This document shows, piece after piece, positions 43,971 through 56,785 of a DNA stretch of 64,000 bases. Position numbers and translations under genes: made by a program. Each line of letters begins with the position of its first letter. Positions within the stretch are counted from its first letter, which is position 1. The notes under the pieces were generated by a model. The model ran no database searches and was not told where the DNA came from. It saw nothing but the letters and a program-made list of their open reading frames with translations. Source of the DNA: Oscarella lobularis (Eukaryota; Porifera; Homoscleromorpha; Homosclerophorida; Oscarellidae); contig NC_089175.1 in the NCBI RefSeq assembly GCF_947507565.1, forward strand, positions 2,407,733 to 2,471,732, given 5' to 3'.

Positions 43971-44750
43971 ATGACGACTCCTCGCGAGATCTTCGCACCG
44001 AGCGAAGACTGCAAGACCGAATGGAAGAAAGCCGACGCGGCCTACGACGCGGTAAGCGCATCCGATATCGATTTCCCGATCTTTCATTCATTCATTCATT
44101 CATTCATTCATTCAAAGACGAACGATCATCTCGAGATCATGGGCAAGCCGGTCATGGAACGCTGGGAGACGCCGTTCATGAAGGCGCTCGCCTTGGCGGC
44201 CGCCAGCAACGGCGGTCGCGTCCTCGAAGTCGGCTTCGGCTTGGCGATATCGGCGTCAGCGATTCAAAAAGTCGAAAACGTGACCGAGCACGTAATCGTC
44301 GAGTGCAACGACGACGTCTTCGATCGGCTCGTCCAATTCGCGTCGACGACGGCGAAAACGAAGGTAACGCCGCTGAAAGGATATTGGCAAGACGTCGTTC
44401 CGACGCTGCCGGACGCCTCGTTCGACGGCATACTCTACGATACCTATCCGCTGGCCGAATCCGAGTGGCATACGCATCAGTTCGATTTTATTCGAAATCA
44501 AGCGTTTCGGCTGCTGAAAAGTGGCGGCGTTTTGTCCTATTGTAACATTACGTCCTATGGTAAGCTTCTGAAGGATACCTATGCCTATGATGTGGTGAAA
44601 ATGTTCGAGGAGACGCAGATACCGCGTCTCCTTGAAGCGGGTTTTGTGAAGGAGAAGATTAGCTACGAATTGGTTCCGGTTCAGCCGGAAGCGAGCTGTC
44701 GCTACTATGATCACAACGTCTTGATAGCACCCAAAGTGGTCAAACCATAA
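43971..44750 (+). CDS. GAMT: Guanidinoacetate N-methyltransferase
   Basis: Transfers a methyl group from S-adenosylmethionine to guanidinoacetate, the last step of creatine synthesis, in the cytosol. Start at ATG 43971 ([14 protein letters not shown]). A single intron at 44052-44117 is removed. The body then reads [36 protein letters not shown] (SAM-binding motif I), [43 protein letters not shown] and [19 protein letters not shown]. All known landmarks of animal GAMT are present, including the acidic ECND and YDTYPL motifs of the active site, and the length (about 237 aa spliced) fits the family. The intron is a multiple of three, has no stop, and contains an ATTC repeat. Confidence 0.95.
   Translation: MTTPREIFAPSEDCKTEWKKADAAYDAVSASDIDFPIFHSFIHSFIHSKTNDHLEIMGKPVMERWETPFMKALALAAASNGGRVLEVGFGLAISASAIQKVENVTEHVIVECNDDVFDRLVQFASTTAKTKVTPLKGYWQDVVPTLPDASFDGILYDTYPLAESEWHTHQFDFIRNQAFRLLKSGGVLSYCNITSYGKLLKDTYAYDVVKMFEETQIPRLLEAGFVKEKISYELVPVQPEASCRYYDHNVLIAPKVVKP
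44086..44115 (+). repeat. (ATTC)n microsatellite in the GAMT intron
   Basis: Seven units of ATTC directly before the acceptor (AAAG/ACGAAC). They provide the pyrimidine-rich context and keep the intron open in frame. Confidence 0.85.
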
Positions 44751-44872
44751 AGGCACGCAATCCTTTATGGCCCAAGTTCTCTCTAAACCAGTGGCAGCGG
44801 ATCGATAATTTATTCTAGATAAGTCAATGAAAACTATATTGATAAAAAAAGAATACATCTGGGGTTTCTTCT

Positions 44873-46681
44873 CTACGTAGACAGCACTACTAAATCCTTA
44901 CTCTTCAGAACAATGACGCCAGCGCCGGCACGCCCAATCTTCATATCAGCCACTTTGCTCCACTCCTCCTTGTCATCATCATAAACTTCGACGGAGCTCA
45001 AGTATGACACACCACTGTAGCCACCCACAGCGTAGATCCTTCCGCCGAAGGCAACCGTCCCAACAGAATTGCGGCCAATCGACATGGGAGCGAGAGTCGT
45101 CCACTGGTTGCACAGGGGATCGTAGCGCTCCACTGTGGCGAAATTCACGTTGTTGTCGTGACCGCCTATGGCGTAGAGTTTCTCGTTTAGAACGGTGACG
45201 CCTAGGCCGGCTCGAGCTTGGGACAGCGGCGCCACTTCGGTCCATCGGTTCGTGTGCGGACTGTAGAATTCGACGGTTCGCACGCACGACGCGCTATCGC
45301 GACCGCCCACCGCGTAGAGACAATCGTTGAGAACGCCGACGCTGACCGTGCTGCGAGGCACTTTCATGGGCGCGACGAAGGACCATTGAAACGTGCCAAG
45401 ATCAAATCTGAGAGGAGAGAGAGAGGTCAGGATATATTAATTATTTCATACTCCTTTGGTTTCTTTTTACCTTTCCACTGAGTTCAAATAGGACCAGCCG
45501 TCGTGACCGCCTACAGCGTAGATCGGCCCGTGCAAGGACGCCACTCCGACGCCGTGACGATGCGTGCACATTGGCGACATGGCGCGCCACTTCTTCTCCG
45601 ACGCTTCGTAGCGTAAAACCGAATTCAACGTCTTGAGACCGTCTCGGCCTCCGACAATGTATATGAGATCGTTGACGACGGCAACGCCGAACTGCAGTCG
45701 TTTGCTATTGACCCTAGCAACGACGTTCCACTCGTCGAGTCGGGGATCATAGACTTCGACGGTCGTCGCTCCCTTGAGAGAGTCCATGCCGCCGACGGCG
45801 ACAATGCAACCCAGCGTACTCTTTCGTCCCGTAACGGCGGCAGCGGCGGCACTTCCGCCCATGCGAGAGTGCACCGCAAGCGCGTCGACGATCATCCGAA
45901 GGCAATAGGAGTCGTCTCGAAAGAGATCGCTCTCGCCGAGTCGTTCGGCGAGATAATTCGGCGCGAGCGCGGGAAGGCGCAACGCGTGGAGTATAGCGCG
46001 CGCGTGCTCGCGTCGTCCTTGGAGATCGTGACGTAACCAGCGAAGTGCCGCTTCGGCGACGGCTTCCTCATTTTCGACGACGATGTCGTCGCTGGCGAGA
46101 AGTTCGCGCGCGTCCTCGACGTCGAGCGCGAGAAATTCGTCGCCGGCGGTGACCCGGACGAAGTGGGCGCGCACGTACGCGTCCGCGGCGCGCAGCAAAT
46201 CGACGCAGCCGTGCGCCGCGGCGAATTGGCGTATGCCGAGACAATTGAAGTGGTTAAGTCGATCGAGTATGAAATCGCCGCACACGGCGACGATTTCGTC
46301 GAGTTGGAAGCGCGCCGCCGTCTGTAGGAGAGCCTGAACGCGATCGGTCTCGATTTCGAGCGTCGACGTGTACATGAAGTCGACGAGCGATTCGACGACG
46401 TCCGGGTCGACGTCGCGAAGGCGAATCGTTTCCTGGCGCGTTTCGGCGAAGCGGTGATTCGGCGCGAACATGGCGCGGAAGTAGGGGCTGCTCGAGGCGA
46501 GGACGAGACGATGGGCGCGAATCGAACGCTCCGACGTCGATTTCGGGTCGTTGTCGAGTCGGAGGACGACGTCGCAGAGGTGATCGGTTTCGCGGAGGTT
46601 TTTCATGCCGTCGAGAAGGCGATCGCCGCGATGGGGCGCTCGATAGACCGTTCGTTCGTTCGACTCGTCGACGTCGTCCAT
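44873..46681 (-). CDS. BTB-BACK-kelch protein, KLHL1/4/5-like
   Basis: Two-exon gene, ATG at 46681 (MDDVDESNERTVYRAPHRGD). BTB domain (DHLCDVVLRLDN ... IRAHRLVLASSSPYFRAMFA ... VDFMYTSTLEIE), BACK domain (HFNCLGIRQFAAAHGC ... EEAVAEAALRWLRHDL), then six kelch blades. The repeats include GCIVAVGGMDSLKGATTVE, RLQFGVAVVNDLIYIVGG, THRHGVGVASLHGPIYAVGG and GRNSVGTVAFGGRIYAVGG. The GGMD-KGATT and HRHG-GV wording matches the KLHL1/4/5 group. Such proteins are usually substrate adaptors of cullin-3 ubiquitin ligases or bind actin. An intron (about 45409-45468) splits the repeats after WSYLNSVER. The N-terminus may extend upstream through another exon, because the frame stays open to 46705. Confidence 0.88.
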
Positions 46682-46774
46682 TTCGAGCGAACGGGTCCCG
46701 TACACGGAAGTGGTATGGTTAATTTTTCTTTATTTGGTTTCTGTTACGCGCCACATAGTAACGTTACACACACA

Positions 46775-47562
46775 CTACACTCGATATGCAATGGCAACCG
46801 ATTGTAATTTTTTCGAGAGTTTTTTATAGTTCTTTTGTTTCCTTGACTGGAAATGAAGGATGAAATAAGCAGAAAAGAATATGGTGAGACACAGTACAGC
46901 ACCGGCAGCAATGCCAATAAAAATGCTGATAACCAATGACTTCCAATCTGTGCTCGTTTCCGTAGGAAATTCATTATTCAATTTTTCTACGAAGACATAA
47001 GATCGACTCTAGGGGAAAAAATTAATCGCTCACCTGTACAATAAGTAGCAGATGACAGCTTAAGAAAATAGACAGTGCCGACGCTTCCGCCGCACTCTTT
47101 CGCGCACAAATCGAAGCGACGCGCGCAACATTCCCCCTCTACGTCAGCGCAGACTTCCCGTACAACTCCTCCCCCCTCAGCCACCGTATCTTTTCTGCGT
47201 TTACGCCCTCGTTCGAGCGCAATTTCGCATCCGTTTTGCTGTCGTTCCGTGCATGTTGTTGTCGCAATAATCAACGGCGATCCGGTGACGTCGTCGATAA
47301 ACCGATACCAACGAGGTTCCAACGCGATCTCGTTCTCTTGCTCGCTGTTTAGCAAGTCAGTAAAGTTGCCCGTGCACGGATCGTGCATTGGACAGGAATC
47401 TGTAAAAAGTGTAAATTTTTCGCGAGGAGTCCTCTCTCCAAAGATCCCAAAGATCTTTGCTTCTTTTTGCTCGATATCGTGTCGTACGCGTGTCGTGTAC
47501 ACTGTACCTGATGTGGCGCTTATTGCCGCGATTAGGAGGACGAGAAATGCTTCTGTCGTCAT
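46775..47562 (-). CDS. Single-pass type I membrane protein, unknown
   Basis: Exon 1 (47562-47034) starts with a signal peptide (MTTEAFLVLLIAAISATSGT), followed by an ectodomain of about 155 residues with at least ten Cys (SCPMHDPC, ATTTCTERQQNGCEI, GECCARRFDLCAKECGG). Exon 2 (46986-46775) joins in phase, and gives a short stalk (EKLNNEFPTETSTDW), one strong membrane helix (LVISIFIGIAAGAVLCLTIF) and a basic cytoplasmic tail (HFQSRKQKNYKKLSKKLQ). No named family is recognised, and the Cys pattern could be a small disulfide-rich receptor domain. It lies between KLHL and RADX, transcribed divergently from RADX. Confidence 0.6.
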
Positions 47563-47880
47563 GGACGCTGGCTGGGGTGAGACTTGTTCCCCGTGATATG
47601 AAGTCTTGGCTCTATATAGTTATTCTGTACAGTACGGAGGTGGTGCGTAGGAGTCAAGCATATAAACGTAGGAAGTACCGCGCTAAAAACCTCTGCATAA
47701 ATTAAAATAGGCAGACAATTTATTGACGAGCAGCGTCCGGAATAGAAAAAAACGAGCCTACATTTGGACGCAGTCGCCCTCGCCTTGAATAGTCAGAAAC
47801 TAAAATAAAGATTTCCAAATAGAATTTCAGGCGATGACGTCGCCAGCTGCTAACGCGCTGTAGTCGTTCCCGCGCTCAAA

Positions 47881-50530
47881 ATGAGTCTCGACTCGTTTCT
47901 TCGCTCTTTGGAGAGCGGTTCGAATCGCACGAACCTCCAAGTCGTCGTTCTCGACATCCAACGCTACCTCGTCGACCTGGACTTCAAAGGATGGACGGGC
48001 GAGACCCCCGACGCGACGTTTCCCTACGCTTACGACTTGACGGTAACGGACGGCAAAACGAAAGCGAAATGCACGCTCTCGATAGCCGCCAACCCGCTCG
48101 TCTACCGAAAAACAATCACAACGAACTCGAAAATCGAAATACGCGAAGTTCGCGGCTATTTTCAAGACCGCTACATCGGCGGACCTCTCATCCCAATCCT
48201 CACCCAAATCCACGCGTTAGAAACGCCCTCGATCGTCGACGTCCCAGCAAACGTAAGATACTGGTCGAAAGCGCGCGATTGCGAGCTCGAAAACGACATT
48301 CCACTCGTTCCGGGCCGTCGACACTATCTTCCCCTTTGGAACACAACCGATCCCCCGCCACGCCCACGCGACGAAGACGAGGATATAATCTCGTCAACGC
48401 CCACTCGCGATCAACTCGAAAAAATTTCGACGAATCGATCGAGCCTCGGCGACGCCGTAGCGCAACTGGGTCGACTCGCCTGGTTGAATACGTCGTCGCT
48501 CGTCGTCGTCGGTCGAATCGTCGAGAAATCGCGTCTCTGTTTCTACGGAAAGGCGACCGATCGATCGTTCGCCCTACCCTACGTCTTTCACGTTTCCGTC
48601 GAAGACGATTCGGCCGTCGTGCCCGTCTATTTTTGGGAGAACGCTTGCGTGCGCTATTTTCGTTCCGTTCGCGTTGGCATGGTGATCTCCGTGGAAGCGT
48701 TTCGCTTGAAACGATCCGCGTCGAAGCGACCGCGATTCTCGTCCTCTCTCGCGACCGTCGACGCGGAGATATCCGTCGGCGACAAGACGACGATTTTGTG
48801 TCTCGACAACAAATCCTTGTCGTTTCTTCGCCTTCGCTTGCCGCCCATCGAGCATCGATTCGTCAATTTGGATATTTTGTATCACGTTCCGGATAACGTC
48901 GTTTTGGATGTCGTCGGACTCGTCGTCTACGCCGGGCGTCCCGTTCGGATGAGAAAAGTGCCGGGGACGAAGACGCCGGGTTTTTTCACTATGCGTTGGG
49001 TGGCGTTGAGGGATTCGTCGTCGACGCGAGCGACTATGCTTGAACTGTACGCGTGCTCGGATCCCCAAGCTTGGGAGGCTGTCATCCCTGGTAGAATACT
49101 CGTCTGCACTAATGTACGCGTTAAGAGTCTGGTGAGCAATTCCAAGGGATCGCCGGCGAGACTCGTCTATTTGACGACGACTGAAAACAGTCAGGTTAGT
49201 GAAATGGGTCGCATGTACGTAAAAGGTTTTGTTTGTAAGATGTACAGTGGATAGCCTAGAAATAGGATAGTTCCTATAAGTGCATGTAAACCTTTTATTG
49301 ATAGCTGGATATAAGCAAGTTCTGATATGTTTTTTAAAAATCCCCTTATATTGATAGATAGCGCCTTCATTCACGTTAGACTACCGTTTTTCTTCTTAGG
49401 TGTACGTCGCTTCGTTGAGTAGAGGTGCCGGAAAGCGGGGTTTCTACGCTGGCGTGAACGCGTTCGTGCGCACGGTGGACTGGAGCGTGGAGAACGGCCC
49501 GTCTGGATGTCTCAAACACGCGTGCTCCCTTGGACACTACGCCTTTCCCGTTACAAGGAAAAGTGCCGACGTAATCAAACGCTTGAACGACACGGTCAGT
49601 GCAGATAATATAAAAAAAACCCTAGAGAAATAGCATTCGATTTAGTTGACTGGTATCGAAGATCTGAGGGAAATAATCAGCCGCTTTCACTATCAAGAAA
49701 CCCGCCCGCTATTCGTTCAGGGAGCAATAGTTCGATTACAGTTAATTCGGTGTAGCTTCGAGGGAACTCCTAAGGAGGACGAAGAGCAAGGCTGTCTTGA
49801 CGACGACGACGGTCTAATTATCAATAAATGGACACTGCTAATACCATCAGAGGAGGATAGCACTACACCGGAACCAGAAGAGTCACCCAATCGTTCTTCA
49901 AATGAGAATGTATCCACTCAACTTAGTGAAGACGAAACGACAGTAAAAGAAATCATTGACAGTATCGTAAGCGTCATAAGCGGCGAGGATTCAGAAAAAG
50001 AAAGCGCAGAGGCCGTGGATCCGCAGCAAAAGCCAGGGGACGCTGTAAGACGCGTAGATAACCGGAGGCTGTCATTCTAATCTCATTTTTTTTATTTATA
50101 GGGTCCTGGATTGTTTTGGAACGTTTATAGTGTAAGCAATAGTCGAATTTCTTTTCTCGAATTACCGTCGGTGAATTCTTGTCGCGTGGATTCGGCCGTT
50201 TTCATGGATTCGTTTCCGAAAATCGACGGTGATCCGATATTTCCTTCTCATTGCTGGATTGTCACTGTCGTCGATTTGAATAAGACGGCTACATTCGATT
50301 TGCTCTATGTGGCAAAGCCGCGAGACTTGGAGCCGTGGATGTCGTGCCGTTACGACGTCGACGTCGCTTCGGAAATCGTCGATCTGCTTCAGATGGAAAT
50401 CACGACAGGAAATCGTGTAGTAGACATTTTCAATAAAGTATCAAAGGGACCTCGTCTTTTTTCAATAGACGCCTATAGCTCCGAAGGAGGTCGAGTTGAT
50501 CTCTTTCTCGAAGCGGCATACGCAGTGTAA
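47881..50530 (+). CDS. RADX: RPA-related ssDNA-binding protein RADX
   Basis: Four exons: 47881-49194, 49400-49594, 49646-50044 and 50102-50530, all joined in phase. Start MSLDSFLRSLESGSN. Matches to vertebrate RADX run through the protein: VVLDIQRYLVDLD ... PYAYDLTVTDG ... LVYRKTI (OB fold 1), HYLPLWNTTDP, SRLCFYGKATDRS, PVYFWENACVRYFRSVRVGM (OB fold 2), LPPIEHRFVNLDILYHVPDN ... VVGLVVYAGRPVR (OB fold 3), LVYLTTTENSQ, and the C-terminal FDLLYVAKPRDLEPWMSCRY ... VDLFLEAAYAV. The family binds single-stranded DNA at stalled replication forks and antagonises RAD51. Exon 3 contains an acidic Ser/Glu-rich linker. At about 778 aa it is slightly shorter than human. Confidence 0.88.
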
Positions 50531-50653
50531 AAATTCGTAATATACATGAGTCAAGTATTTATTTTATTCACGTGACTTTAGCCTCGGACGTGCGCGCGCA
50601 CGTTTGTCGAAGATTTGGCGCCCGTTCGGTTTACCGCGCGAAGGAGAGGGAAA

Positions 50654-53600
50654 ATGGACGCTCTACTCGCTCTCGACATCGACGAAGAGCTTCTAGCGAC
50701 CTGCGGCGCTCTCGGATACACCGAAGACGACCAATACTACAAAGGCGAAGAGTGCTGGGGTACGAAAACGGGGCTCCTCTCCCTTTTCGAGCGAATTTCT
50801 CGATCGATCGTCGCGCAGAGTGCATGAAAGACCTGATCGGCTTTCTGAAGCGCGACACTTCGAGCTGCCTGACGCGTCGCCAGCTCGGCTGCACGCAAAT
50901 TCTCCAAACCGATCTTCTATCGATTCTCGTCAATTTCTGGGAGGACGAAAATCTGCTCAACGCCTGCATAAAGTAAGAACGAGAAACGGGGACTCGCAAA
51001 ACGATGAATTGGATCGCGTTTACTTAGATTGCTCGTCAATTTGACGTTGCCCGCGTTTCTTTGCATGGACAGTTCGTATCCGGGTCCCAAGGACGTGCAG
51101 GCGAATAAAATCTATCTGGAGTTGAATACGTACTTGGTTCAGTACAAAGAGGTAAAAAATAGAAATAGGCTATTTATTAATAATGATAAATATTATTATT
51201 ATCGTAGGCGTTTGCCAATAATCAGGTGATGAAAGTTATTGGTCATTTACTAACGAGTCTGTGTCAGAAGGTATTATTTAATTTTGCCACATTCTATCCT
51301 AATCATTGTCTTTAGCCCCCGGATGATCGTTCACCAGATGAAACGACTATGGTCGAGAGACTCTTGATTCTAATTCGAAATGTTCTTCACATTCCATCCG
51401 TTCCAAATCAAGAACAGGTTTACCTGAATATTCATTTTAATCTGAATAATTCCTATGTCTTTTTGCAGAGGACTGATAAGGACGTCAATCTTCACGACGA
51501 ACTGCTCTGGAATCTTCACATAAACGGAATCGATGAAATGCTAATATACATATCAAGTTCGTCTCACGAGGTCCAAGAGAGGCGAAATCAACTACAATCT
51601 CAAAATTTCAATAATTGTCTTGTGTAGAGGGAGTGGGTAATGCACGTGCTGGAAATTATGTTTCTGATGCTGAGGGAACAGGTGACTAAGGAGAGACTCT
51701 ATTATTGATCATTATTTCACACGTTTTTTTGTTAGAGCGCTTCTTGCTTGGCTACAACCGGCGAGCAATTGACTGAATCCCAGAGACGAGAAGAAGACAG
51801 GTCACATGCCTTATTTGTAAACAGGGTAGCCTAGGTTTCACATACTTCTTCCCTAGGGATTTTGCAATCATGGTTGAGCGAGAATTGCAGCAGAAAAGAA
51901 TGAAATTGAAGCAGAGAAGTACAAGGTGACGTTAGTCACAACGGGGTTACACATAAATCCTTTATATAATCATCTCTAGACATTCTCGTTTTGGTGGCAC
52001 ATTTGTCATGACGTCATTGAGAGCACTTGACGAGAAAGAACGACTCGTTTATCACAAATCTCTGTCCGGTACGCGCTCTCGTTTTTTTCAAAGTGAAGAA
52101 CAGATATTTTGACTCTTATTACAGGGGTCAAGAATCACTCGCTTGATACTGAAAAAAGGCGGGTAAAAGTGAATAAACTGCGCATGGCAGCCGTGCCGCA
52201 ATCAGAATCGAGAATACCGGCATACACCGTCAGGTTAAATAATTTATTATTTAATTAATTATTTTTCCACGTGGCAGCAATTCGTTCGTTTTCTTAGGCA
52301 AATGCTCAAAGGCTTTTGTGTCAATTTTCTCGAGTGCAGCTACAATTCTCTAATGAAAATAGCCAAGGTAGAAAATTTCCACGCCAAGTTCAAAATTTTC
52401 TGAAAAGAAGCACTTTCTTCTCTAGGACATGATTATGAGAGATCGGCACGTGGAAAACGACGAAACGTATTATCTGTGGGCTTTGAGGTAAGCACCCTCC
52501 GAAAAAAAAAGAATCAAACAATAGCATGACGTCACTTTGTGTGAAGATTCTTTATGGAATTCAATCGTTTGTACAATCTTCGCGTCGATTGGTGTCGGTA
52601 AGAAATTTATGACGTCACACACAAACACTTTCGCTCAGAAATGTGTTAATCAATTAATTTAAATGTAGCGAAACTCTCTCGAGTCCAATCATACATTTTG
52701 TTATGGGTCAATTGCTGAAGTATTGCGACGAGGCGAATAGTCGCAAGGCGAGAGACGCGAGACCGTGGTCTCGAAGGTGATTCAAAAAAAATACACGTGT
52801 CTCTATTTAATTATTTATTTTTATTTAATTAAAAGGCTTCATAATGCCGTTCAAGCGTATTTTCAACTATTGGAGTTCTGCTACGCGCTCAGCGTTCACG
52901 AGGATCCGGGCATGCGAGAAAACGCTGAAATATTGCTGAGTAAAAAAACGAGAAAAATTAATTTATTTAATTATTTTTTATCGTGTGAAGCCAATACGTT
53001 TTACATGCCCGAATACAGAGACGCTTTGGTGACGTTAGCGAGAACATATGACGGAGTTAAATCCGACAAGTAAGGCGAATTGATTATTGACTAATTAAAA
53101 TATTATTCTCATTCGACACAGGGAATATCTAAAAGACGTCATCAAACTAATTCACTTGTACTTGAAATCAATTCAACAATATTGCAATCACAATAGACAC
53201 GTTCTCGTCCAGGTAATAAAATAAAATAAATAAATAGTTTAGCGCACGTGGACTTCGCGCGCGTTTTCATAGAAAAAACGCGTGAGACGAACGCGGAAGC
53301 GAAACGTTCCCATGACCGAGGAACGCGTCTATGGAATGTGGCAAGAATGCGAGCCATCAGTCGTCGAATCTCTTCAGCCCGGGGCGGAGTTACCCATGTG
53401 CGAGGCGCCCTACGATGCGACGAGCGATATTCCATTGGACGAGCAAAAGTGCGCACAGGAGGATGACGTCCATTTGAAAATTTTAAATTTTTAAGCGTAG
53501 AGATTTTGCCGTGGAGAAATTGGTCTCGTTGTTGCGAGAGAAGAAAGTGTCCGAATGTGTAGCAACGTTCAAGGCGTGCAAGTAAAAAATTTCCTAATTA

Positions 53601-56600
53601 TTGTATTGCAATTATTATTATTGTTGCCCTTAGAGACGCTTGGCCGGACGGGACGTTTGAAGCGGTCGACGCAAGTCCGGAGGCGAATTTGAACGTGCTC
53701 AGAGAAATGTTTGTGGCTCATCGCGGTCACGTGGAAGAGGAGGAGAATGTCGACGAGGAAGAGGAGCAAGCCGTTGAGACGTCGACGAGCCGAGAGCTGG
53801 AATTCGATCTCGACAAGTACATTAGAAGGTCAGTATATGAGAATAGATAGTAGGGTAGTAGATAGTCAGACCCTTATAACCAGGCAGAATGCATAAACAA
53901 ACATCTAGTCAGTGGCCACTAAAGTAGAATAGATACAGAAGATAACGAGATCCGTAGTTTATATAGAAATTCACAGTGAATTATCGTGGTTTGTGTAATC
54001 ACCGTGGACATTCACGGTGAACCCTAGCGAATTAGATAGTTGGAAGTACAGGTCTGATCTCTAGATAAAATTGATAAAAGTAGAGATGGCATCTTTGTTG
54101 AACTGATGAACTGACTGACTAGTAGAGATATGGCAGTGTTTCACTTTACCTGGACTAGACTTCAGAGATAACTAGGCGTCTTGACTTAGGGTATAAAAGA
54201 GTACATGAGACGATCTGACTACTGATACGATAGGCTACCGGCATATTTCCATCCCTAAAGCATTTACCGTTGGCTATTCTCTTAGTTGGGGTTTTCTTCT
54301 AGATTTTCGAATCAGAAGATCGTTCGCAACTATGCTCTGATTTTGGCCGACTACCGGCTCAACTCGAGTCACGTGAATCACTGCGTAGTAAAAATGCTCC
54401 ATCGCACTGCCGTCAAATACGAGATGGCTCCCTATCTCTATCACATTTCCGTTCTACGAACGATGGATCGAATTCTAAACGATCCGGCAGCACATAAGAT
54501 TAAGGTGATCTTAGTTATTTGGTACGGGGATATAATGAGCTCAGATTTTAACATTACATAGGAATTGGTCGACTTTGCTCGTTACATTGTAAAAGGATTT
54601 TTTCGCTGCGCAAAGGAAAATCCGGCTTTTTATGCCGACGCGCTTTTCTGGAAGACGCAGCACGACTTGTTTCGATTGCTCGAAGGAGATGAAGTCTTTG
54701 AAAGACGAAGGTACCTATAATAATATATTGAATTCATGGTGAGAGCACACTGACCTCATGGGGGGAACAGAACCCTTAAAAAGATTAAGACCATGTGGAC
54801 GTTTGAACAGGAAGAAGAGTTGAGGGAACTTTTCGAAAAACACAAAGGCTCTGACGGTACGTGACGTCATATTTTTTATTTAGTTGAGGAGATAATTTTT
54901 AATAGACATTATTGGCTCTATTTTGAACGATTTGTCGACTGAACCGTCGAGATCGCGACGCCAAGTAGGCTAGGCTTCCCTTTATTCGACCCCGCGCGTT
55001 TCCTCATTCATTTTCAAACCCTAGGTATCGACTCAGCTCATTAGAATGCATCTAGTGACAGACAGAAAGCAACTGCACAAGAAAAAACGCAAGCGAGTGG
55101 GCCGCAGCAAAGTATCGTTGAGTAAGAGACCCAAGGTGAGTGAGTGAACAAGTGGGGAATGAGGAGTATTGGGCGCCGCGTTAGGGAGGACTGCCGTGGA
55201 CGGGGGAGGAGATAGCGCGGCTGGAGGATCTCTTCTTCGAGCACCACGACGCCGTCGATCGCGTCACCGTCATAGCAAGCGAATTCACGAGTAAATTCAT
55301 TAATCATTTATTTTTTCACACTGCTAATTGACTTCTTTGTGAATATAAGCTAAGAATATGGACGAAATTGCGGCGAAATTGGAAGAGCTCGGTCTCATCG
55401 ATCCAACGGAAAGTAAGAAATAAATTTTGCTCTTTTACTAGATTGAGTTTTGTGTGCGCAGATGATTTTCGTCGCGATCGCGCCGACTCGAGCGACAACG
55501 ATACCGGTTCCAGTTCCAGTGACGACGACGATGACGATGATGATGATCAAGGAGGACGCTCGAAACGAAGCGAAAATCAAGCAAAGAAAAATCCCAGATC
55601 GCGAGTCGCTGTCTTGAAAGATTTCTCCCAATGGCAACACGTACTAAATGAAGTCCAAGAAGCTGGTAAGCGCGATTTCTTGATGAGGCACCGCAGCTTT
55701 AGATCTCTCCCCTAGGCTTCAGAAATCAGCTTGAATGGATGGCCGAAAATATTCGCGGCGAGGAAATCGACAGAACCATCGAAGGCTAGTCTAATAGCCA
55801 ATAGAAATAATCGCTTTTTTTGAGTGACGTCTCCTCGGTGCAGACAATTGGGAGAATCTTCCCATCGTTCCCCTTCACTCGGATCAAATGGATGCCATGG
55901 AAAACGAACGCTTTTGCCGGCTGCTACGAGTCGTTGGTCTATCCGCGCCGATAAGGGGCCAAGTACGCGAGACGTTTGATTTAGGACAAACGACATAAGG
56001 CTGTTTTAATAGGAGGCGTATTGGAGAATTCCGGATGATTTGCAGCCGGAGGAACTTAGTCATGCCGCTGATTTTCTCGCGGGGAAATTGAGCGCGTCGT
56101 CGCCGCCTCCGCCGCCAGCTGGCGACAACCGCGCGCAGCCCTTGCCGGAGCCCTCGCCGCCGCCCTTGCCGGAACCATCGTCGGCGTCGCTAAGCGACGA
56201 TTTGCCTGGCAACCAAGGAGAAGGGAGTCCGACTGGACGACAGTCTTCCAAGCCTGCTGAGAAGCGAATGAGTGCCTTGAAGGAGTTGCGTTCGAAACGA
56301 AATCAGAAGAAAACAGGTAAGCTACAAAACCCTTGCGGTTTTTTTTGAAAATTCGTTGTGTGTGTTTTTTTTTGAAAGGCGATGCCCCAAAAGCCAAAAG
56401 AAAAGTTGTTCTCGAGGACGACGATGATGACGATGATGCTGATCGTTCAGGTAAATGGCTATAACATCGTTTCGACTCTTCTCCATTGATTTCTACATTT
56501 AGGAGCTGGTACATTTGACGATGATTTGATTTCGACTCTAACGCCGTGCAGGAGGCGCAACATTCTAGACGAGAATGACAGCGATGACGAAAATACTCCT

Positions 56601-56651
56601 CGCAGACCCGTGAAAAAGTCGAATTTCATACTGGAAGACGATTCGGATTGA
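50654..56651 (+). CDS. TIMELESS: TIMELESS, replication-fork protection factor
   Basis: Start ATG 50654 (MDALLALDIDEELLATCGAL), about 20 short exons. The N-terminal helical repeats match family text: KDLIGFLKRDTSSCLTRRQL, GCTQILQTDLLSILVNFWED, LLVNLTLPAFLCMD, ERLLILIRNVLHIPSV and LLWNLHINGIDEMLIYISSS. The middle has DLIGFLKR-type repeats and RHSRFGGTFVMTS (51981). The C-terminal half has RYIVKGFFRCAKENPAFYAD-like text at 54580, the PARP-binding-like part GGLPWTGEEIARLEDLFFEH (55190-55240), and acidic and basic tails to the stop at 56649-56651. It travels with the replisome together with TIPIN and stabilises forks. It starts 123 bp after the RADX stop on the same strand. One intron (53830-54299) is far longer than the rest. 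Confidence 0.92.
53830..54299 (+). other. Long TIMELESS intron with palindromic motifs
   Basis: Introns of the neighbouring exons are 50-100 bp, while this one is about 470 bp. It contains TTCACAGTGAA (53970-53980), TCACCGTGGA (53999-54008) and TTCACGGTGAA (54011-54021), three near-palindromes sharing a core, and no open frame. It may be a small inserted element, but no terminal repeats or target-site duplication were found. Confidence 0.4.
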
Positions 56652-56785
56652 CAATGTTTTGGTTGATATCCGGGTTATTGATCACGTGTTCTCAATCGAC
56701 CAATTACAGCTTAGATTGCATTCGAAGATGGCGATAGCAACGCTTTCTCAAATCTAATCGAGCAGAGCGAGCAAACGAGTCCAGT

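Noticed and set aside
44256-44858. Long minus-strand frame opposite GAMT
   Set aside because: Antisense shadow of a well-recognised enzyme gene.
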